Shown here: positions 43,521 to 55,680 of the stretch, one piece after another | Numbering within the stretch: the first letter of the stretch is position 1 | Layout: every line of letters begins with the position of its first letter | Assembly (NCBI RefSeq): GCF_033115175.1 | Contig: NC_084827.1 | Span: forward strand, 179,025,601-179,089,600 | Source: Lepus europaeus | Lineage: Eukaryota > Chordata > Mammalia > Lagomorpha > Leporidae | Direction of reading: 5' to 3' | Length of the DNA stretch: 64,000 nt | Notes under the pieces: model-generated | What the model was told of the DNA's origin: nothing | Seen by the model: the letters and a program-made list of their open reading frames with translations, nothing else | Database searches by the model: none | Position numbers and translations under genes: made by a program

Positions 43521-46149
43521 ACGCGGGTGATCCCGGGAACAGACTCCTTTTTCCCAGGTGTTTGGTGACTGAGTTGTTTGCTTTCTGAAAACAACTTTTT
43601 ACCTCAAATTGTTGTTCTGGGGTCTCAGATTAGTGCCCTCTCTCTACCGTGGGATTGGTGCAGCGTGGCCGGCGCGCGGGACCAGCGCGTCCTGATGAGC
43701 CGTCGCCTCCCACTTTGAAGCCATACACGGCACTGCGGTGAACACCCTTGGTGCCCACGTCTTGCAGAGTGGGTTAAGCTTCCCCGTGGAACAAGTCTTG
43801 TACTTGGGTGGTCTTGGATCCGTCGAGAACGAGTTATAGTAACTGCTGGGTGAACGCACGGTCGCCACTCCGGAAGGGCCCCCCGCGGCAGGAGATGGAG
43901 AGAGGGTCGAGGCCCAGCGGCCAAGACTGGAGCTGAAGACGGCAGGTGCTGTCGGGGGGAGTTGATGTCTGGCTGGCTCCCGACGCGCTGTGCATCCCGG
44001 GAGAGGCTGCCCGGGGCTCTGAGAGCGGTGGGCGGTGAGGTCCCCGTCACGGGTCAGGTCAGCAGGATGCTGGCTGTGTCATGTGGTCATCATCGAGGAG
44101 GTCTGGCCCGGCCCGGGGGATGGAGACTTCAGGGTCGTGACCCTGGCTGTGTGAAGAGCAGAGGTTCTTGGTGCCTCCTGCCCGCGGCATGGCTCTGATT
44201 GGGATTTCTGGCTGCAGTCTGGTGTTGCAGGCCTCCCTCGTTCTGGCCAGAGCAAAACTAATTCATGGGCGGAATATTTCTTGGCCTGTCTCCTGCCCGG
44301 TGCCGTGACTCATCCTGCTTGGGTCACAGGAGGCGGCGGTGTGGGGGCCTCGTGGAAGCCTGGTGGAGGGGGTGGGCAGGCGCCGGCCGTCTGTCTGAGT
44401 GCCACTCAGCCTGGGGGCTGGCCCCGTTGTAACCAGCCCCGCCCTCTTCCCTTCTTGCTACTCTGGCTTCTTCCTTGGCCCACTCTGCTGAGCCCTGCGG
44501 GCGGGATGCGGGGTGTGGGACATGGGGAGGGCACCGTGCCCTAGGGAGTTTGTCCTCCAGCAGGGGGCGGGGATTAGCATACTGGGGAGGGGGGGATCAG
44601 GGTTCATGAGGTTGTACTGGGGTCAACCAAAGCTCCCCCAAAAAGTTCCACTCAGTAGGAGGGGGAATGAAGGAATGAGCAGGCCAGGAGTCGGATGGGT
44701 GCCTAGGGGGTTTTGGAGGTGGTGGGGCCAGACTGGATGGCCTGTTGCACCCCAGGACCCGAGAGAGGGACATGGGGACACGGGGAGGGGGGCAGCGTTC
44801 TGGGAGCACCTGAGGCTGTGGCTGTGCCGGAGGGCTTGATGAGATGTGAGAGCTGACCTGGCCAGGGGTGACCCGGCCACATCCTGCCCTGGGCCCCCTC
44901 CTCACAGCTCCAGGCACCTCTGCGGCTGAGTTGGATCGTCTCCATGCTCCTGCAGCCCCACGTGTGTGGCCCCCGTGTGGCCCTCGTCCCTCATGTCCTG
45001 TGGTGGGACCCACACACATTCAGCTCCCCATCAAGTGGGCGCCCTGAAGTTTTTTTGGAGTTACTGTCGTCGACGAAAATGCCGTTCTGGGGACTCAGCC
45101 GGAAGCTGACTCACGGCTGGGGTCACGGGGTCACGGCGGTGCTGTGTCCCGGAGAGAAACGGGCGCTGAAGCGGGCAGGCTTCCTGGTCATGGCCACGCC
45201 CGGGCCTCCCGCAGCGCCGCGCCCGGGGTCAGCCTGGTTTTCCTGGTTTCTCAGTTTCTGAAGCCGGCTGAGCGGCCAGGCCCTCGGTCCCCTGTGGCCG
45301 GTCAGTGCTAGGCTGCAGAGGCTTCTGTGTGTCCCCCCGCGCGCACCGGGCTCATCCGCTTCTACTTCTGGGGGGCCCTGGACTCGACCCTTGGAAAGCG
45401 GGGAGTGACGTCCCAACCCCGCTCTTTTGACGTGAGCGAGATGCCTGGAGACCGGCTGCTGGCTAAGGTGGAACCTGACTGTTTTGTCTCTCGAGAGGGG
45501 AGGTGGACGGCACGGCCGGGCTGTGAGTGACAGCCGAGCCACATGTCGGGGCGGTGCCACACGTCGGGGCGGTGCCGGCTGTATCTTAGCAGGTGTCAGT
45601 TCAGCATCCTGGGGGCGTCAGGGTGTTTGCCGCTGCCCCTTGCCATCGGACTGTACTGCCGGGAATCACAGATTGGCTCCTTGGTGCAGACGCCAGGGCT
45701 GCTGTGTGCCGGGAGGCGTGGGGTGTGGGGGCTGCCCTGCCCTCCCCCTCGACAGGAGGTGCAGCTGCATTTGCAGAGCCCTGGGCTGCACGGTTGTGCT
45801 CACAGCATGGAAGCTCCTGGACACCAGGAACCGGAAATCCCCAGGGAGGCCGGCCCGAGAGGGCTCGGAGGTGCCCAGCGTCTCGTTTTGTGCCAGTTCT
45901 GCCTCACGCCCTGCCTCGGTGGGCGCCTGTGCCCCTGACCCCACGTTGGCCGCCTGTTCTGCTGGGGTTCTTTTCATTGGCTGCAGCTGGCCTGGTAGCC
46001 AGGGTCAGGCAGAGCCCGTGTGCTGGGCAGCTCTGCTCCGGGAAGCTGTGTTCCATTTGGTGACAGAGATGTTAAAATAAGGCGGACAGGTCACTGTGGA
46101 GTGCCCACTCTCTCCCTGTTCTCGTTGGCTCCCGTGAGAGCATCCAGGG
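43521..46149. other. Intron-like sequence without recognised features
   Basis: GC-rich unique sequence. Several G-runs near 44580-44600 and 44780-44795. No exon or repeat family was recognised. Confidence 0.5.
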
Positions 46150-46290
46150 TAAGACCTCAGCAGTGCACCCCACAGCACACACCCACCTCCTCTGTGTAGC
46201 CGACAGGGAAACCGAGGCCCAGCGGTATGAGACCTGCCCAGGCTGCGTGTGCAGGAGACGGGGGTCAGGTCCGGGCTATCCTGGCCCCTA
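46150..46290 (+). mobile_element. Probable MIR fragment
   Basis: 'gacagggaaaccgaggccca' followed by 'gcggtatgagacctgcccag' and 'caggagacgggggtcagg' resembles the central and 3' MIR block. Short and diverged. Confidence 0.5.
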
Positions 46291-48974
46291 CGTGCTAGTG
46301 TCCCTCAGTATCCAGGTCCCAGGGTCAGGAACCTGAGCCAAGAGCATCGCCTGGGGCGGGGGTGGGGGGATCTGAGGGTCGTTTGGGGCCAACAGCAGGA
46401 GCCAGGGCTTGGAGGGTGGGCTGGGATGGACCCTAACGCCCAGCGGGTGTGGAGCTGCTGGGTGGGTCTCCTCCTCCTCCCCCACCACACCCAGCCTGTG
46501 ACTCTGCCCTCCCTTCTCCGCCTCCAGGACCCCTGGCCGCAGGCATTAGCTCCTCCTCCGCACTGGCCACGCCCTCGCCATGAAAGAGTCTCCTGCTCTC
46601 GTGTGTCCCCCATCCTCTTTTCCGTACCTTATGGGCGCGGCAGCCTCACCTGTCCACAGAGACCCCCACCCCACCCGGGAACCCGGTGGTGACTTGTCCT
46701 GCACTTGGTAGCACTGGACTGGGCCCAGGGCCCGCACAGTCCCTGGGGGAAGTGTTTAGAGATTGGGCTCTGTCCCTGGAAAAGCTGCACGCCGTGGCCT
46801 TCATTCCCGTGGTCCCAGAGGGGTGGATGCCTTCCCTCCGCTGGGCGAGGGCGCCCACTGCCGTGGACCCCCGGCTGGTCCCCAGCATCATGATGGCAGG
46901 AAGCGTGAGGGCTGTCTGGGGTGATGTCGGCTGGTGTTCTAGAGGTTTCCTCTCTGGAAGTTTGCACCCTACTCACAGGGGTGCTGGGTGGTGGCATTCT
47001 GGCCAGGAGAGCCGTGGGGTGAGCAGTGGGGCTGTGTTCCCCCCCGGGGGGGGTGCCCTGGAGACAGGAGCACCGGACGCCCCTGAGCTCACGGAGCTGG
47101 TGGCCCCGGCGGTTCCAGGATGCCCTGGCTTCCAGGTCCTTTGGCTCCAGAGCCTCTGTTTCTCCTCTTGGTTTCTGGGCTGCCTTGTGCCCTGGGCGGT
47201 CCTCTGCTGGGAGGGCTTAGTGCAGGTTGTCACTGGTTGAGGCGGGGCTCTGTGTCCGTGTTCGTGCCTGGGATGCTTGCACAGCGACCGTGGGGCCGGA
47301 TCTGTGACGGGTAGCTCGTTGCTCGTGTTGCGTGCCACACCGCGTGGTTTGCCGGCTGGGTGGTTGCTTTGGGGGGACAGGCTCATGTCCCGTGTCACTG
47401 CTGCATCCCCGAGTCTCTCTGCACATTTTGTCTGTTCTTAGCGTGGTAATTGGAGCCCCTTCGGCCTCACCGGTGGCCGTCCTCTTGTGTGCCCTGCCGC
47501 TCGGTGCTGGCCCCGATGCCCCTCCCCTGCCTCGCTGGCTCACTCTGCTTAGGCTGAGCTTCCTCTGAGATGCTTGGTGCCGGTGAAGCCCCTGCTGGCT
47601 TTTTAGTTCAGTGACATGCGACCCCTGCCGCCTGCCTGCGTGGGCGGAGCGTACTTCTCCCTGCTTCCCCTGAGCGCTTGTCCTTCAGGACCTGGACGTT
47701 GGGCCACCTCACGAGCTCAGGTCTGCGCGGGCTGTGGCTTTCCACGGAGAGACTTCGCCTTTCCTCGGCCCTGGGTTCCTGTCCCAACAGCTGTGGGGGC
47801 GTCACCGACGCGTCTCGGTCCTGCCCCGTGTTGCCTGTTGCCTGTGAGACTGGATTTGCTGGGCTCTTGCAGGGTTGTGTGTCTGTGGTTCTGGCTCTGC
47901 GTCGGATGCCATGTCCGTGGGTGACTTCCGGGGATGGCGACAGCCCGGCCGTGACGTCAGAGCTGTGTGGCATGGTGGACACTGAGGACGGGACGGGGCT
48001 GGGCAGTCAGCGGGGTTGCCATGTGCCAGGACTGCCGGGGGTCACGTGGCCCTGGCCTTGGCCTTAGCCTTGCCCTCTTGGTCATCCGCGGATTCGCCCG
48101 CAAACGTCAGGGTGCATGGGATCAGCCCAGCCGTGGCCTTTGCCCTTTCCTCAGAATGGAAGACACGGCACCGCGTCCCCACCTGGCACTGCCAACAGCT
48201 TCCTGGTGCCACAGGGGCCTGGCGTCGGGGCAGGGCCTGAGCACTGGCAAGCTGGCCCACCCCTTCCTGCAGCCCCCAGGCCGCTCTTGAAGATGGGCCC
48301 TGCCCGGCGGGCCCTCCTCCCCAGCCCCGCTCAGGCCCCTCCCCGGCCCCCGTGGGTCAGAGCGCACAGCGGTGCAGAGCCGTCCAGTGCACTGGGCATC
48401 CTGGCCTCGCCCTGGCCTCGCTCTGACCCTGGCGGCTTCCCCTTGTGTCAGAATCACCTGTGAGGGTGGAGATCTTGCTCAGGTCTCTCCCCTGGAGACC
48501 CAGCTGGCCTGGGGCTGGGCCCCCAGTAGCACCCCCGGGACTCTGCCCGGCGTAGCGTCTCCCGTGGCGGTCCGTGTCCTGAGTGTGGCCACTTCTGGAG
48601 GCCTGTGGATGGTTGTGTGGACCTTGGGGCGTGCGTGGACCTTCCCCCAGGGGTAGCAATTACAGGGCAGAGGGAGGAGAGTGAGTCACCCCCGGCTGGC
48701 GCGGCTCTCCTCTGAACAGGCCTCGGCTCTGCCGCCATCGCCGCTGGCTGCCCCTCGGGCCCACAGCTGCCAGCCAGGAGGGGTTTGCGTCTCATTCTCT
48801 GGCTGGTTTAATGGCTCTGGGATCCGGATCACCTTTGCTTTTCTGTCTGAGTTTTACTAATTCTTTGCCTCAACGTATTATAGGAATGCTTTGTTCTCGT
48901 TCTACTCCTTGAGGTGCAGGAATAAGTTTTTTGAGCTCTTTCTGCTTATTTTTAAAAGGAGCTTCTTTAGTCTT
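46291..48974. other. Intron-like sequence without recognised genes
   Basis: GC-rich. A G-quadruplex-like run lies at 46353-46378. Near 48445-48560 'gtcagaatcacctgtgaggg' and 'ggcctggggctgggccccca' faintly recall a MER5 fragment. No exon was recognised. Confidence 0.45.
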
Positions 48975-49190
48975 GTTTTTTGAAAGCAGAGCTAGAGAGA
49001 GAGAGATGAGAGAGGTGTTTTCCATCTGCTGGCTCACTCCCCAAATGCCCACAACAGCTGCGATTGGGCCAGGCCAAAGGCAGGAAGGAGCCAGGAACTA
49101 AAACCAGGTCTCGCATGTGGGTAACAGGGACCCAGCTACCTGAGCCGTCTGGAGCTGGATCGGAAGTGGAGCAGCCGGGACACATTCCCA
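48975..49190 (-). mobile_element. CSINE, truncated
   Basis: Inverted copy with GA tract 'agagagagagatgagag' and part of the core ('aaccaggtctcgcatgtggg'). It breaks off after 'agtggagcagccgggacac', so the head and B box are missing. Confidence 0.85.
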
Positions 49191-50624
49191 GGTCTGGTGG
49201 GCCAGCTGGAGGCGCGGTTCAGCCCTTGGCACAGCCATCATTCAGACATCCGTGCAGACCGTGACCCTGATCCATTTTGTGGCCACCTCCCTGAGTTGGG
49301 TTTCACGGACAGGGATGGCATGTCCTAGGGATGACGGAATGTCCTAAATCCCACCTCTGCCTGTGCTGGGCCCCTCGGACGCCCGGGGAAGCATCTACAA
49401 CATTCAGCTCCCGACTCCACTAAGTGCTTGCTATAGCAGAAGTGGACAAGGCCGCCTGGGAGGTGGGGGTGGGAGGGGCCCCGTGTGCTGTGCTAAGGGA
49501 GGACCAGACGTCGGTGCAGCCCAGGGCGGCTCAGCTCAGAAGCCGATGGTAGCAGGCACAGCTTCTCCCATGCCCTGGCTGCCGTTGGGCCCTTCAGGGC
49601 GGGGCCTCTGGGCCAGCCCTGCCCAGCCGTGACACGTGGCGATTCGTGCTGGGGATCATCATAAAACACGCTGATTGGGGGCAGTGTGGCGTGCACCTGG
49701 CACACGCCTTGCTCCTGCCCCTCGGAGCAGCTGCCTGGCTGCGCGGTTCCAGGAACTGGAGAGGGGACGGCTGGGAGACAGGCCTTCTGCTGCGGCCGAG
49801 TGGTTAGCCCGTGACGAAGTCGGTTTTCTGCCTTTAAGCAGTGGCATTCGGGGCGGCAGCAGCGGCAGTGCCAGCAGCAGGCGCAGGTGCACACAGCTCT
49901 GCCCGGCCCGGGGGGGTTTGATCACCCGTGGAGGGCACAGCACCGGGACTCAGGCCCAGGAAGCTGGCTGCACCCAGTAGGCACGGAGCTCCTTGACCTG
50001 GCAGCCTGTGACTGTGGCTTCCACCTGCCCCTGGCTGGGGTGCGCGCATGGAGTTCTAGGTTCTGCCCAGCAAGGAGACACCCCGGGGGTCTTACCACAC
50101 GGGGAAGCAGACCCCAAGCAGTCCGCCCACGCTGTCAGGGCAAAAATCTAAAGGGAAGAGGTTTGACCCAGAGCGTCCAGTCTCAACCCCGACATCCCCA
50201 GGGCTGCTCTGCTCAGAGGCGGGTGTGTCTCCCCTCCCACCCTCGTGGAAGGCAGCGCTCTCCCTAGCCGATGACAGCGTGGAGTTCTGCGCCTGGGGCA
50301 TGGTGCGGGGCTGTCATCCCCTGGGGAGGGACTACAGTGTTCATCCCGTCACCCCTGCCCGGGACACCTGCCAGGTACACCATGTCCACGGAGAGCTGCT
50401 CCTGCTGGGGGCTGGGGGCACCTGGCGAGGTGTTGGCAGAGACCCAGGCCGGGCAGCGGGGTCAGGGACCTTCTAGAAATTGCCTTTTCATAAATAGAGG
50501 CCAGGTCTCGGCTGGGTTTGTTTATTCAGCCACACAGTTCCAACTCGTGCTGCGCCTGTCGTCAAGTGATAGTTCTGAGTAACCCAGTGAGCCCTGCCGA
50601 GGTGACAGCAGGTGTCTGTGGGGC
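49191..50624. other. Intron-like sequence without recognised features
   Basis: GC-rich unique sequence. Nothing recognised. Confidence 0.5.
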
Positions 50625-50716
50625 CAAACAGCCCCTCCCTCCCTCCCTTCCTCCCTCCCCCTTTCCCTCCCTCCCTCTCCTTCTCCCTCTCTCCTTCCCT
50701 CCCTCCCTCCCACCCT
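50625..50716. repeat. (CCCT)n/(CTTCC) pyrimidine tract
   Basis: About 90 bases of CCCT and CTTC repeats, homopyrimidine on the + strand. Mirror-like, so H-DNA is conceivable. Confidence 0.93.
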
Positions 50717-50844
50717 CACATTTCACACAGGGTCACCTGCAGTGTAGCCAGGGCTTCCGTCCTTTGGACCTGTGCTTCCTTTTGGCTGACCTTGGGGGCT
50801 ATTGGAGCAGAGGGAGCAGGGGCCTGCCTGGCCTCAGCATGGAT

Positions 50845-50940
50845 GGTGATGTCACATGGATGGTGATGTCATGTGGACGGTGATGTCACACGGATGGTGA
50901 TGTCACACAGACGATGTTGTCACACGGATGGTGTGATGTG
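50845..50940. repeat. 18-bp minisatellite carrying GTGATGTCAC
   Basis: About five units of 'ggatggtgatgtcacac' type. Three contain the exact decamer GTGATGTCAC and others are one base off. Confidence 0.88.
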
Positions 50941-51022
50941 AGAAGGGCCCTTCCCTGCCATCTCCTCACAGTAACCCCAGGCCCTTCCCAGCTGAGGGCT
51001 CTCTTACAGAACACCTGAGCAG

Positions 51023-51348
51023 GGGCCAGCACTGTGGCACAGTAGAGTAAGCCTCTGCCTGCAGTGCCGGCATCCCATATGGGCGCCGGTTCAAGTCCTG
51101 GCTGCTCCACTTCCTGTCCAGCTCTCTGCTATGGCCTAGGAAAGCAGTAGAAGATGGCCCAAGTCCTTGGGCCCCTGCACCTGCGTGGGAGACCTGGAAG
51201 AAGCTCCTGGCTCCTAGCTTTGGAACGGTGCAGCTCTGGCCGTTGCAGCCATCTGGGGAGTGAACCAGCAGATGGAAGACCTCTTTCTCTCTGCCTCTCT
51301 GTAACTCTGCCTTTCAAATAAATAAATAAGTAAATCCTTAAAAAAAAG
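51023..51348 (+). mobile_element. CSINE, perfect 12-bp target duplication
   Basis: Near-consensus copy with head 'gggccagcactgtggcacag', B-box region 'gccggttcaagtcctggct' and AATAAA-type tail. Flanked by ACACCTGAGCAG at 51011-51022 and 51349-51360. Confidence 0.95.
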
Positions 51349-51360
51349 ACACCTGAGCAG

Positions 51361-54300
51361 TCCTCAGAGCTGGCAAGGTCATAAAAGCAGGCAGTGGCAC
51401 GGCCCCGCGGCGCCCTGGGCAGCAGGTCAGATGGTCTCCTGCAGAGCTGGCTGCACAACTCCGTAGGGACGCTCACAGCCCCGCAGACACCTGTTCCGGT
51501 AGATGCTTAGTGTTCACGCGTGTAGCCTGCCCCGGAGAGCGAGCCCAGCTCATGGCGGCGAGGGGTCGGGGTGGGGTAGGGGCCGTGTGCAGACTTAGCT
51601 CACAGGCACACCAGGATCCCCCCGGGTTTCTTCTGAAGTGGGGGGAGGTCTCCTGCCGGTCCCAGCCCGAGAGCACGAGCTGGGTAGAGCTGACGACTTG
51701 CAGCCCCCGGCTTCTCAAATCTTGCCGTAGGACGTTGAAGTGCAGATTCTGGCTCTGAGGCGGCCCTGCGTGTGCGCAGGCCTGGCCGCTCCCAGAGGAC
51801 GGGACGGCTGCTGTTGGGCTGGGGGACGTAGGTGCGGTGTCCAGGGGCCCTGTGAGCTGCAGAGTTCCTGCCTGGGTGGTGGGAGCGCGAGCCTGCTCCT
51901 TGGTGGCTGGGACACGCCAGGGCCTGCTGGGGGTGACAGAAGGAGTCTGCTAGGGAGACACGGACAGCAGTGGGGGGGAGCGGTCAGTGGCATGACCCTC
52001 GCTGTCCTGGTGCAAACCTGGGGTCTGACACCAGGTCAGTGGCAACTCTGGCCCCTTGTGTGGCACCGACAGCGTCCCCTTGCTCGTTTGTATGCAGCCT
52101 GCCTGGAGGGCCACCAGCGTCGCTCGTTTCCAAGATGAGGGTGGGTGTGAGGGTGGCTTTGCAGCTGCCTAGGGCCCTGTGGGGGGAGCAGGGAGCTGGG
52201 CCCCTGAGCCCTGGGCAGAGCAGGCTCTGCTCCTAACCGCTGCAGCTGCAGCCACGCAGTGGGGTGGGGGTGGCCCCCAGTGCTGTGTTTACACCCAGCC
52301 ATCAGACAGAGCTCTGTCCATGTGCTGGGTGGAGACCAGAGCCTGTTCAGGACCCCCATGGACACGGAGGGCATCTGACCGAATCCGGGCACTGTCAGAA
52401 GTGGGGGTGTGGGGAGCCTTGCAGGTCGCCATCCACGGTGGGGCTTGTTGCCCCTCTCTCAGAGCCCCCAGAGCTTCAGGATGGGACCCCCCTCGAAGCC
52501 ACAGAGCCGTCCGTGTCCCCACTGAGACTTGGGGTTCCCTAGAGAGCCACACCATGCCATCCTGCTCCCCGGGAAGATTGCCCGTGAGAGTGCCTTACTG
52601 GCCTGGCGCAGGTCGGCGAGGACCAGGGTACTGGGTACCTGTCACTTCCTTAGCGCCCTCCCGGGAGGGGCTGCCTGGGTTTGAGGGTATTGGGTGTCCA
52701 GAGAGCGTGGTAGCCTTTGTCCCCTGTGTCCCTTTCAGGACTCGTGGGACCGAGGGGCCTGGACAGTGCTGGGTGTGTGGTGGTGGTGGGTGCTGTGACC
52801 ACGGCGTCCCTGGGATGTGTGTGCGGTCACACCTCACCGTGTTTTGGCATGTCCTCACACCTGCTGGAGAAGCGCTCCTTCCATCCACTCAACCCACTGG
52901 TGTTGCCGGGCGTGGAGGGCTGTGAAAGCACATGGCGCAGGCACGGCCTGGGGTCGAGCTGGCCAGGCGCTGAGCACTTCCTGGTCACCAACTGGGAGCC
53001 CCCCCCAGGCAGGGCTCCTGCTCCGATGCCTGGTCAGAAGGTCCCTTTGTTCAGCGACACTGGCACAAACCAGCTGATGCTGTGGCCAAGCAGGATGTGG
53101 TTCCGGGCAGCTCCCAGCTGCCCCCAGGCGCCTTGCCGCGGCCTTGGGGGTGGGGGTTGGACCTGCCAACATCAGGGTGCTTCCTGGTCCTGGAGGGAGA
53201 CTGCACACCGCAGTCCAGTGTCCTGCGTCCTTAGCTGACAGGTGAGCGGTGAGAGAACCCCGAGTTAGACCGGGCCCGGGGGTGGGGACACAGCCTGGGA
53301 GAGCGGGCAGTCCTCCCAGGGCACCTGCCTCATTCATGAGGATGGTGGAGCAGGGAGGGGCGGGGCCCCCCTTCCAGCCTTGGCCGGGACCTTGACGACA
53401 CGAGGCCTCTTCTTGCCCAGCTCAGCCGCCCCTGGAGCCGCGACCTCCCGGAGCCGTGAGGTTCTGTGTCCGTGCTGTGATTGGGTACACACCCTGAGGA
53501 GCTACACGCGCTCTCCAGGGAGTTCCTTTGTTGCCTGGACATGTGTGTGTGTGTGTGAAAGGCCTTCAGAAACCTTAACAAAAGCTCGTATTGTGGAGGA
53601 AACTATTCAGGAGCTTCATTTTTCTTTCTTTCTTTTTTTTTGCACCAAAATAACCTCTTTTAGTCCCATTTTCCCTGCAGCTTTTGGCAGCCCCAGTGTA
53701 GCCGTGGTGTCTGCCGGTGATGCCCCGTGGCTTTGCTGTGCACGCGCCGGCCCTTGCTCACTCCTCCGCTGTCCAGGACAGTCGGAGGCTCACAGGCGGC
53801 GGCTGACCCGGGCAGGCTGTGCAGGGCGCCGTGTGGGACTCCCAGTTCGGCATGCAGTCTGCCATGTGAGGCCGGCTCCTGGGGCGCGCTCCCAGTCCAA
53901 CCACATGCGGGGTTCAGGTTCGCCTGCGTTGCCCCCGGCCTTGGTGTTGCCAGCGTTTCTGGCTCAGGGCGGAGTGATGGGCGTGCGGTGGTACCTGGCT
54001 TGCTCTTGACTGATCTTGTCCTGTAGGTTGCACACAACGTGAGGACCCTCTTCAGGGCTCTGACCCGTCTTTCTCACTGACCTGTAGGAGTCCTTGGGGT
54101 TTTCTGGAAAATGATCCTTTCTTGGTTGTGACCCATGCGTGTCCCTCGCCCTCGTGGGGCATGTGGCGCCTTCTCCCTCCCAGGGGACAGCTGGCGGAGT
54201 TCTGTCTCCAAGGCCACCCCAGTTCTGGCCGTGCGTCCTCGTCTCGTCCCAGGGCCGTGGAATCGGGCTCCTGTTTATGGTTAGGGCCTGACGCCGCCTT

Positions 54301-54835
54301 CCTGAGTGGAGCCGGCTCGGCCGCCCCGTGGCCGCCTGTGGCTCGCCCTGCAGTCTGACGGCTTTCCTGTTCCAGCAGCGTGCCAGCCCCTTCGTCACGT
54401 GGGAGCACAGCCGTGAGTCAGCCCAGAGCCCGGGGACCCCCCAGCTGGCGCGCGGGAGAGCGGCAGTGTTCTGGGCGCCCCGATGGCTGCGGAGGAATGT
54501 GGGAGCGGGCTGGGTCCGGGAGCCGGGCGCTCAGGCGCGCATTCCTGGACCAAGTTAAAATTAGAAGAAGCGGCTGCATTTCCTGCCATTCAGTCGCAGC
54601 TGGCTGCCGCTTGTTTGCTCGGGGACTCCTGGGCTGCGCTCTGTCCTGGGCTGCTGGAATGTGAGGTGAAGTCACGCTTTGCAGGAGGGCGGTGAGCTGT
54701 TGCCACGGTGCCCTGGGTTGTGGGCGTGGCTGCTGCGTGGGAGTTCTTGCAGGATGACCCCGGGTGGGGAAGTGTTCCCGGGCAAGCCCTCCCGAGAGTT
54801 GCAGGAGACTTTTATGTCAGTTACTTCCGTTCCTT
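51361..54835. other. Intron-like sequence without recognised features, about 3.5 kb
   Basis: GC-rich. Open frames of up to 248 codons (+, 52179-52925) lack recognisable domains and overlap minus-strand frames. A short (TG)n occurs at 53540-53559 and a T-rich stretch at 53620-53640. Confidence 0.5.
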
Positions 54836-54849
54836 AGAAAGCGGCTTTG

Positions 54850-55191
54850 GGGGCCGGCGCTGTGGCACAGTGGGTTAACACCCTGGCCTGAAGCGCCGGC
54901 ATCCCATATGGGCGCCGGTTCGAGACCCGGCTGCTCCACTTCCTGTCCAGCTCTCAGCTGTGGCTTGGGAAAGCAGTAGAAGATGGCCCAAGTGCTTGGG
55001 CCCCTGCACCCGTGTGGGAGACCCGGAGAAATCTCCTGGCTCCTGGCTTCAGATCGGCGCATCTCCGGCCATTGCAGCCATCTGGGGAGTGAACCATTGG
55101 ATGGGATACCTCTCTCTCTCTCTCTCCGTCTCTCCTCTCTCTGTGTAACTCTTTCAAATAAATAAATAGATCTTTTTAAAAAAAAAAAAGA
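54850..55191 (+). mobile_element. Young CSINE, perfect 14-bp target duplication
   Basis: The most consensus-like AATAAA-tail copy in the window. It has a tRNA-type Pol III promoter: A box TGGCACAGTGG (54863-54873) and B box GGTTCGAGACC (54917-54927), which matches the canonical GGTTCGANNCC. The tail has AATAAATAAATA followed by TCTTTTT, a possible Pol III terminator, then poly(A). Flanks are AGAAAGCGGCTTTG at 54836-54849 and 55192-55205. Confidence 0.97.
54863..54927 (+). promoter_or_regulatory. Internal Pol III promoter (A and B boxes) of the CSINE
   Basis: TGGCACAGTGG and GGTTCGAGACC are separated by 43 bases, as in tRNA-derived SINEs. This copy retains a perfect B-box match, so it could still be transcribed. 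Whether it is depends on chromatin and flanks. Confidence 0.7.
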
Positions 55192-55205
55192 AGAAAGCGG
55201 CTTTG

Positions 55206-55544
55206 TCATGGGACGGAGACAGCATGGAACACCTGCCCATGAACCTCTGCAGCCCAGCGGGGTCTCAGGAGGCGCTCGGGCCAGCACAGCAAATGCAGAA
55301 CATTTGGACGTTTGGGGCACACATGCTCTAAAACGTGGTTTGTCGTGTTCCTGAAACTCCCGCTGCTGCATGTCCTGGAGACCCTAACCCTGGGGGATCC
55401 ACTTTCTCGTGCTCCGTGTCAGGTTCCGAGGAGGGCCGCCCCTACTCCTGGCCGGCCACCAGCACGGGCACGCCCGCGGCGCCGCTGGAGCCGCCCGCCT
55501 CCAAGCTGACTCGGTTACCCGCGCCGTGCCAGGCTGGAGTGCAG
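55206..55544. other. Intron-like sequence without recognised features
   Basis: Nothing recognised. Confidence 0.5.
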
Positions 55545-55680
55545 CCTGCGGTACCGTGGGCGTCTGTGGCGCTGTGCCCATTTTGTGGATGGGAATGGAG
55601 AGGTGTAGAGGGTTGACAGCCTGTCTAGAAGCTTGTAGCTCGTAAATGGCGGAGGCCGGGGGTGGGGCTGTTGGGCTGTG
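55545..55680 (+). mobile_element. Probable MIR fragment
   Basis: 'gcccattttgtggatgggaa' followed by 'ggagaggtgtagagggttga', 'cagcctgtctagaagcttg' and 'tagctcgtaaatggcggag' follows the MIR order of blocks (Pu-rich 'cccattttacagatg' core through 'gctagtaagtggcagag'). Confidence 0.6.

Noticed and set aside
52179-52925. 248-codon + frame in the putative intron
   Set aside because: No domain recognised, low-complexity Gly/Trp/Cys composition typical of GC-rich intron sequence, and minus-strand frames overlap it.
54863-54927. tRNA gene suggested by perfect A and B boxes
   Set aside because: The boxes belong to a tRNA-derived CSINE. The remaining sequence does not fold as a tRNA and has the C-repeat core downstream.
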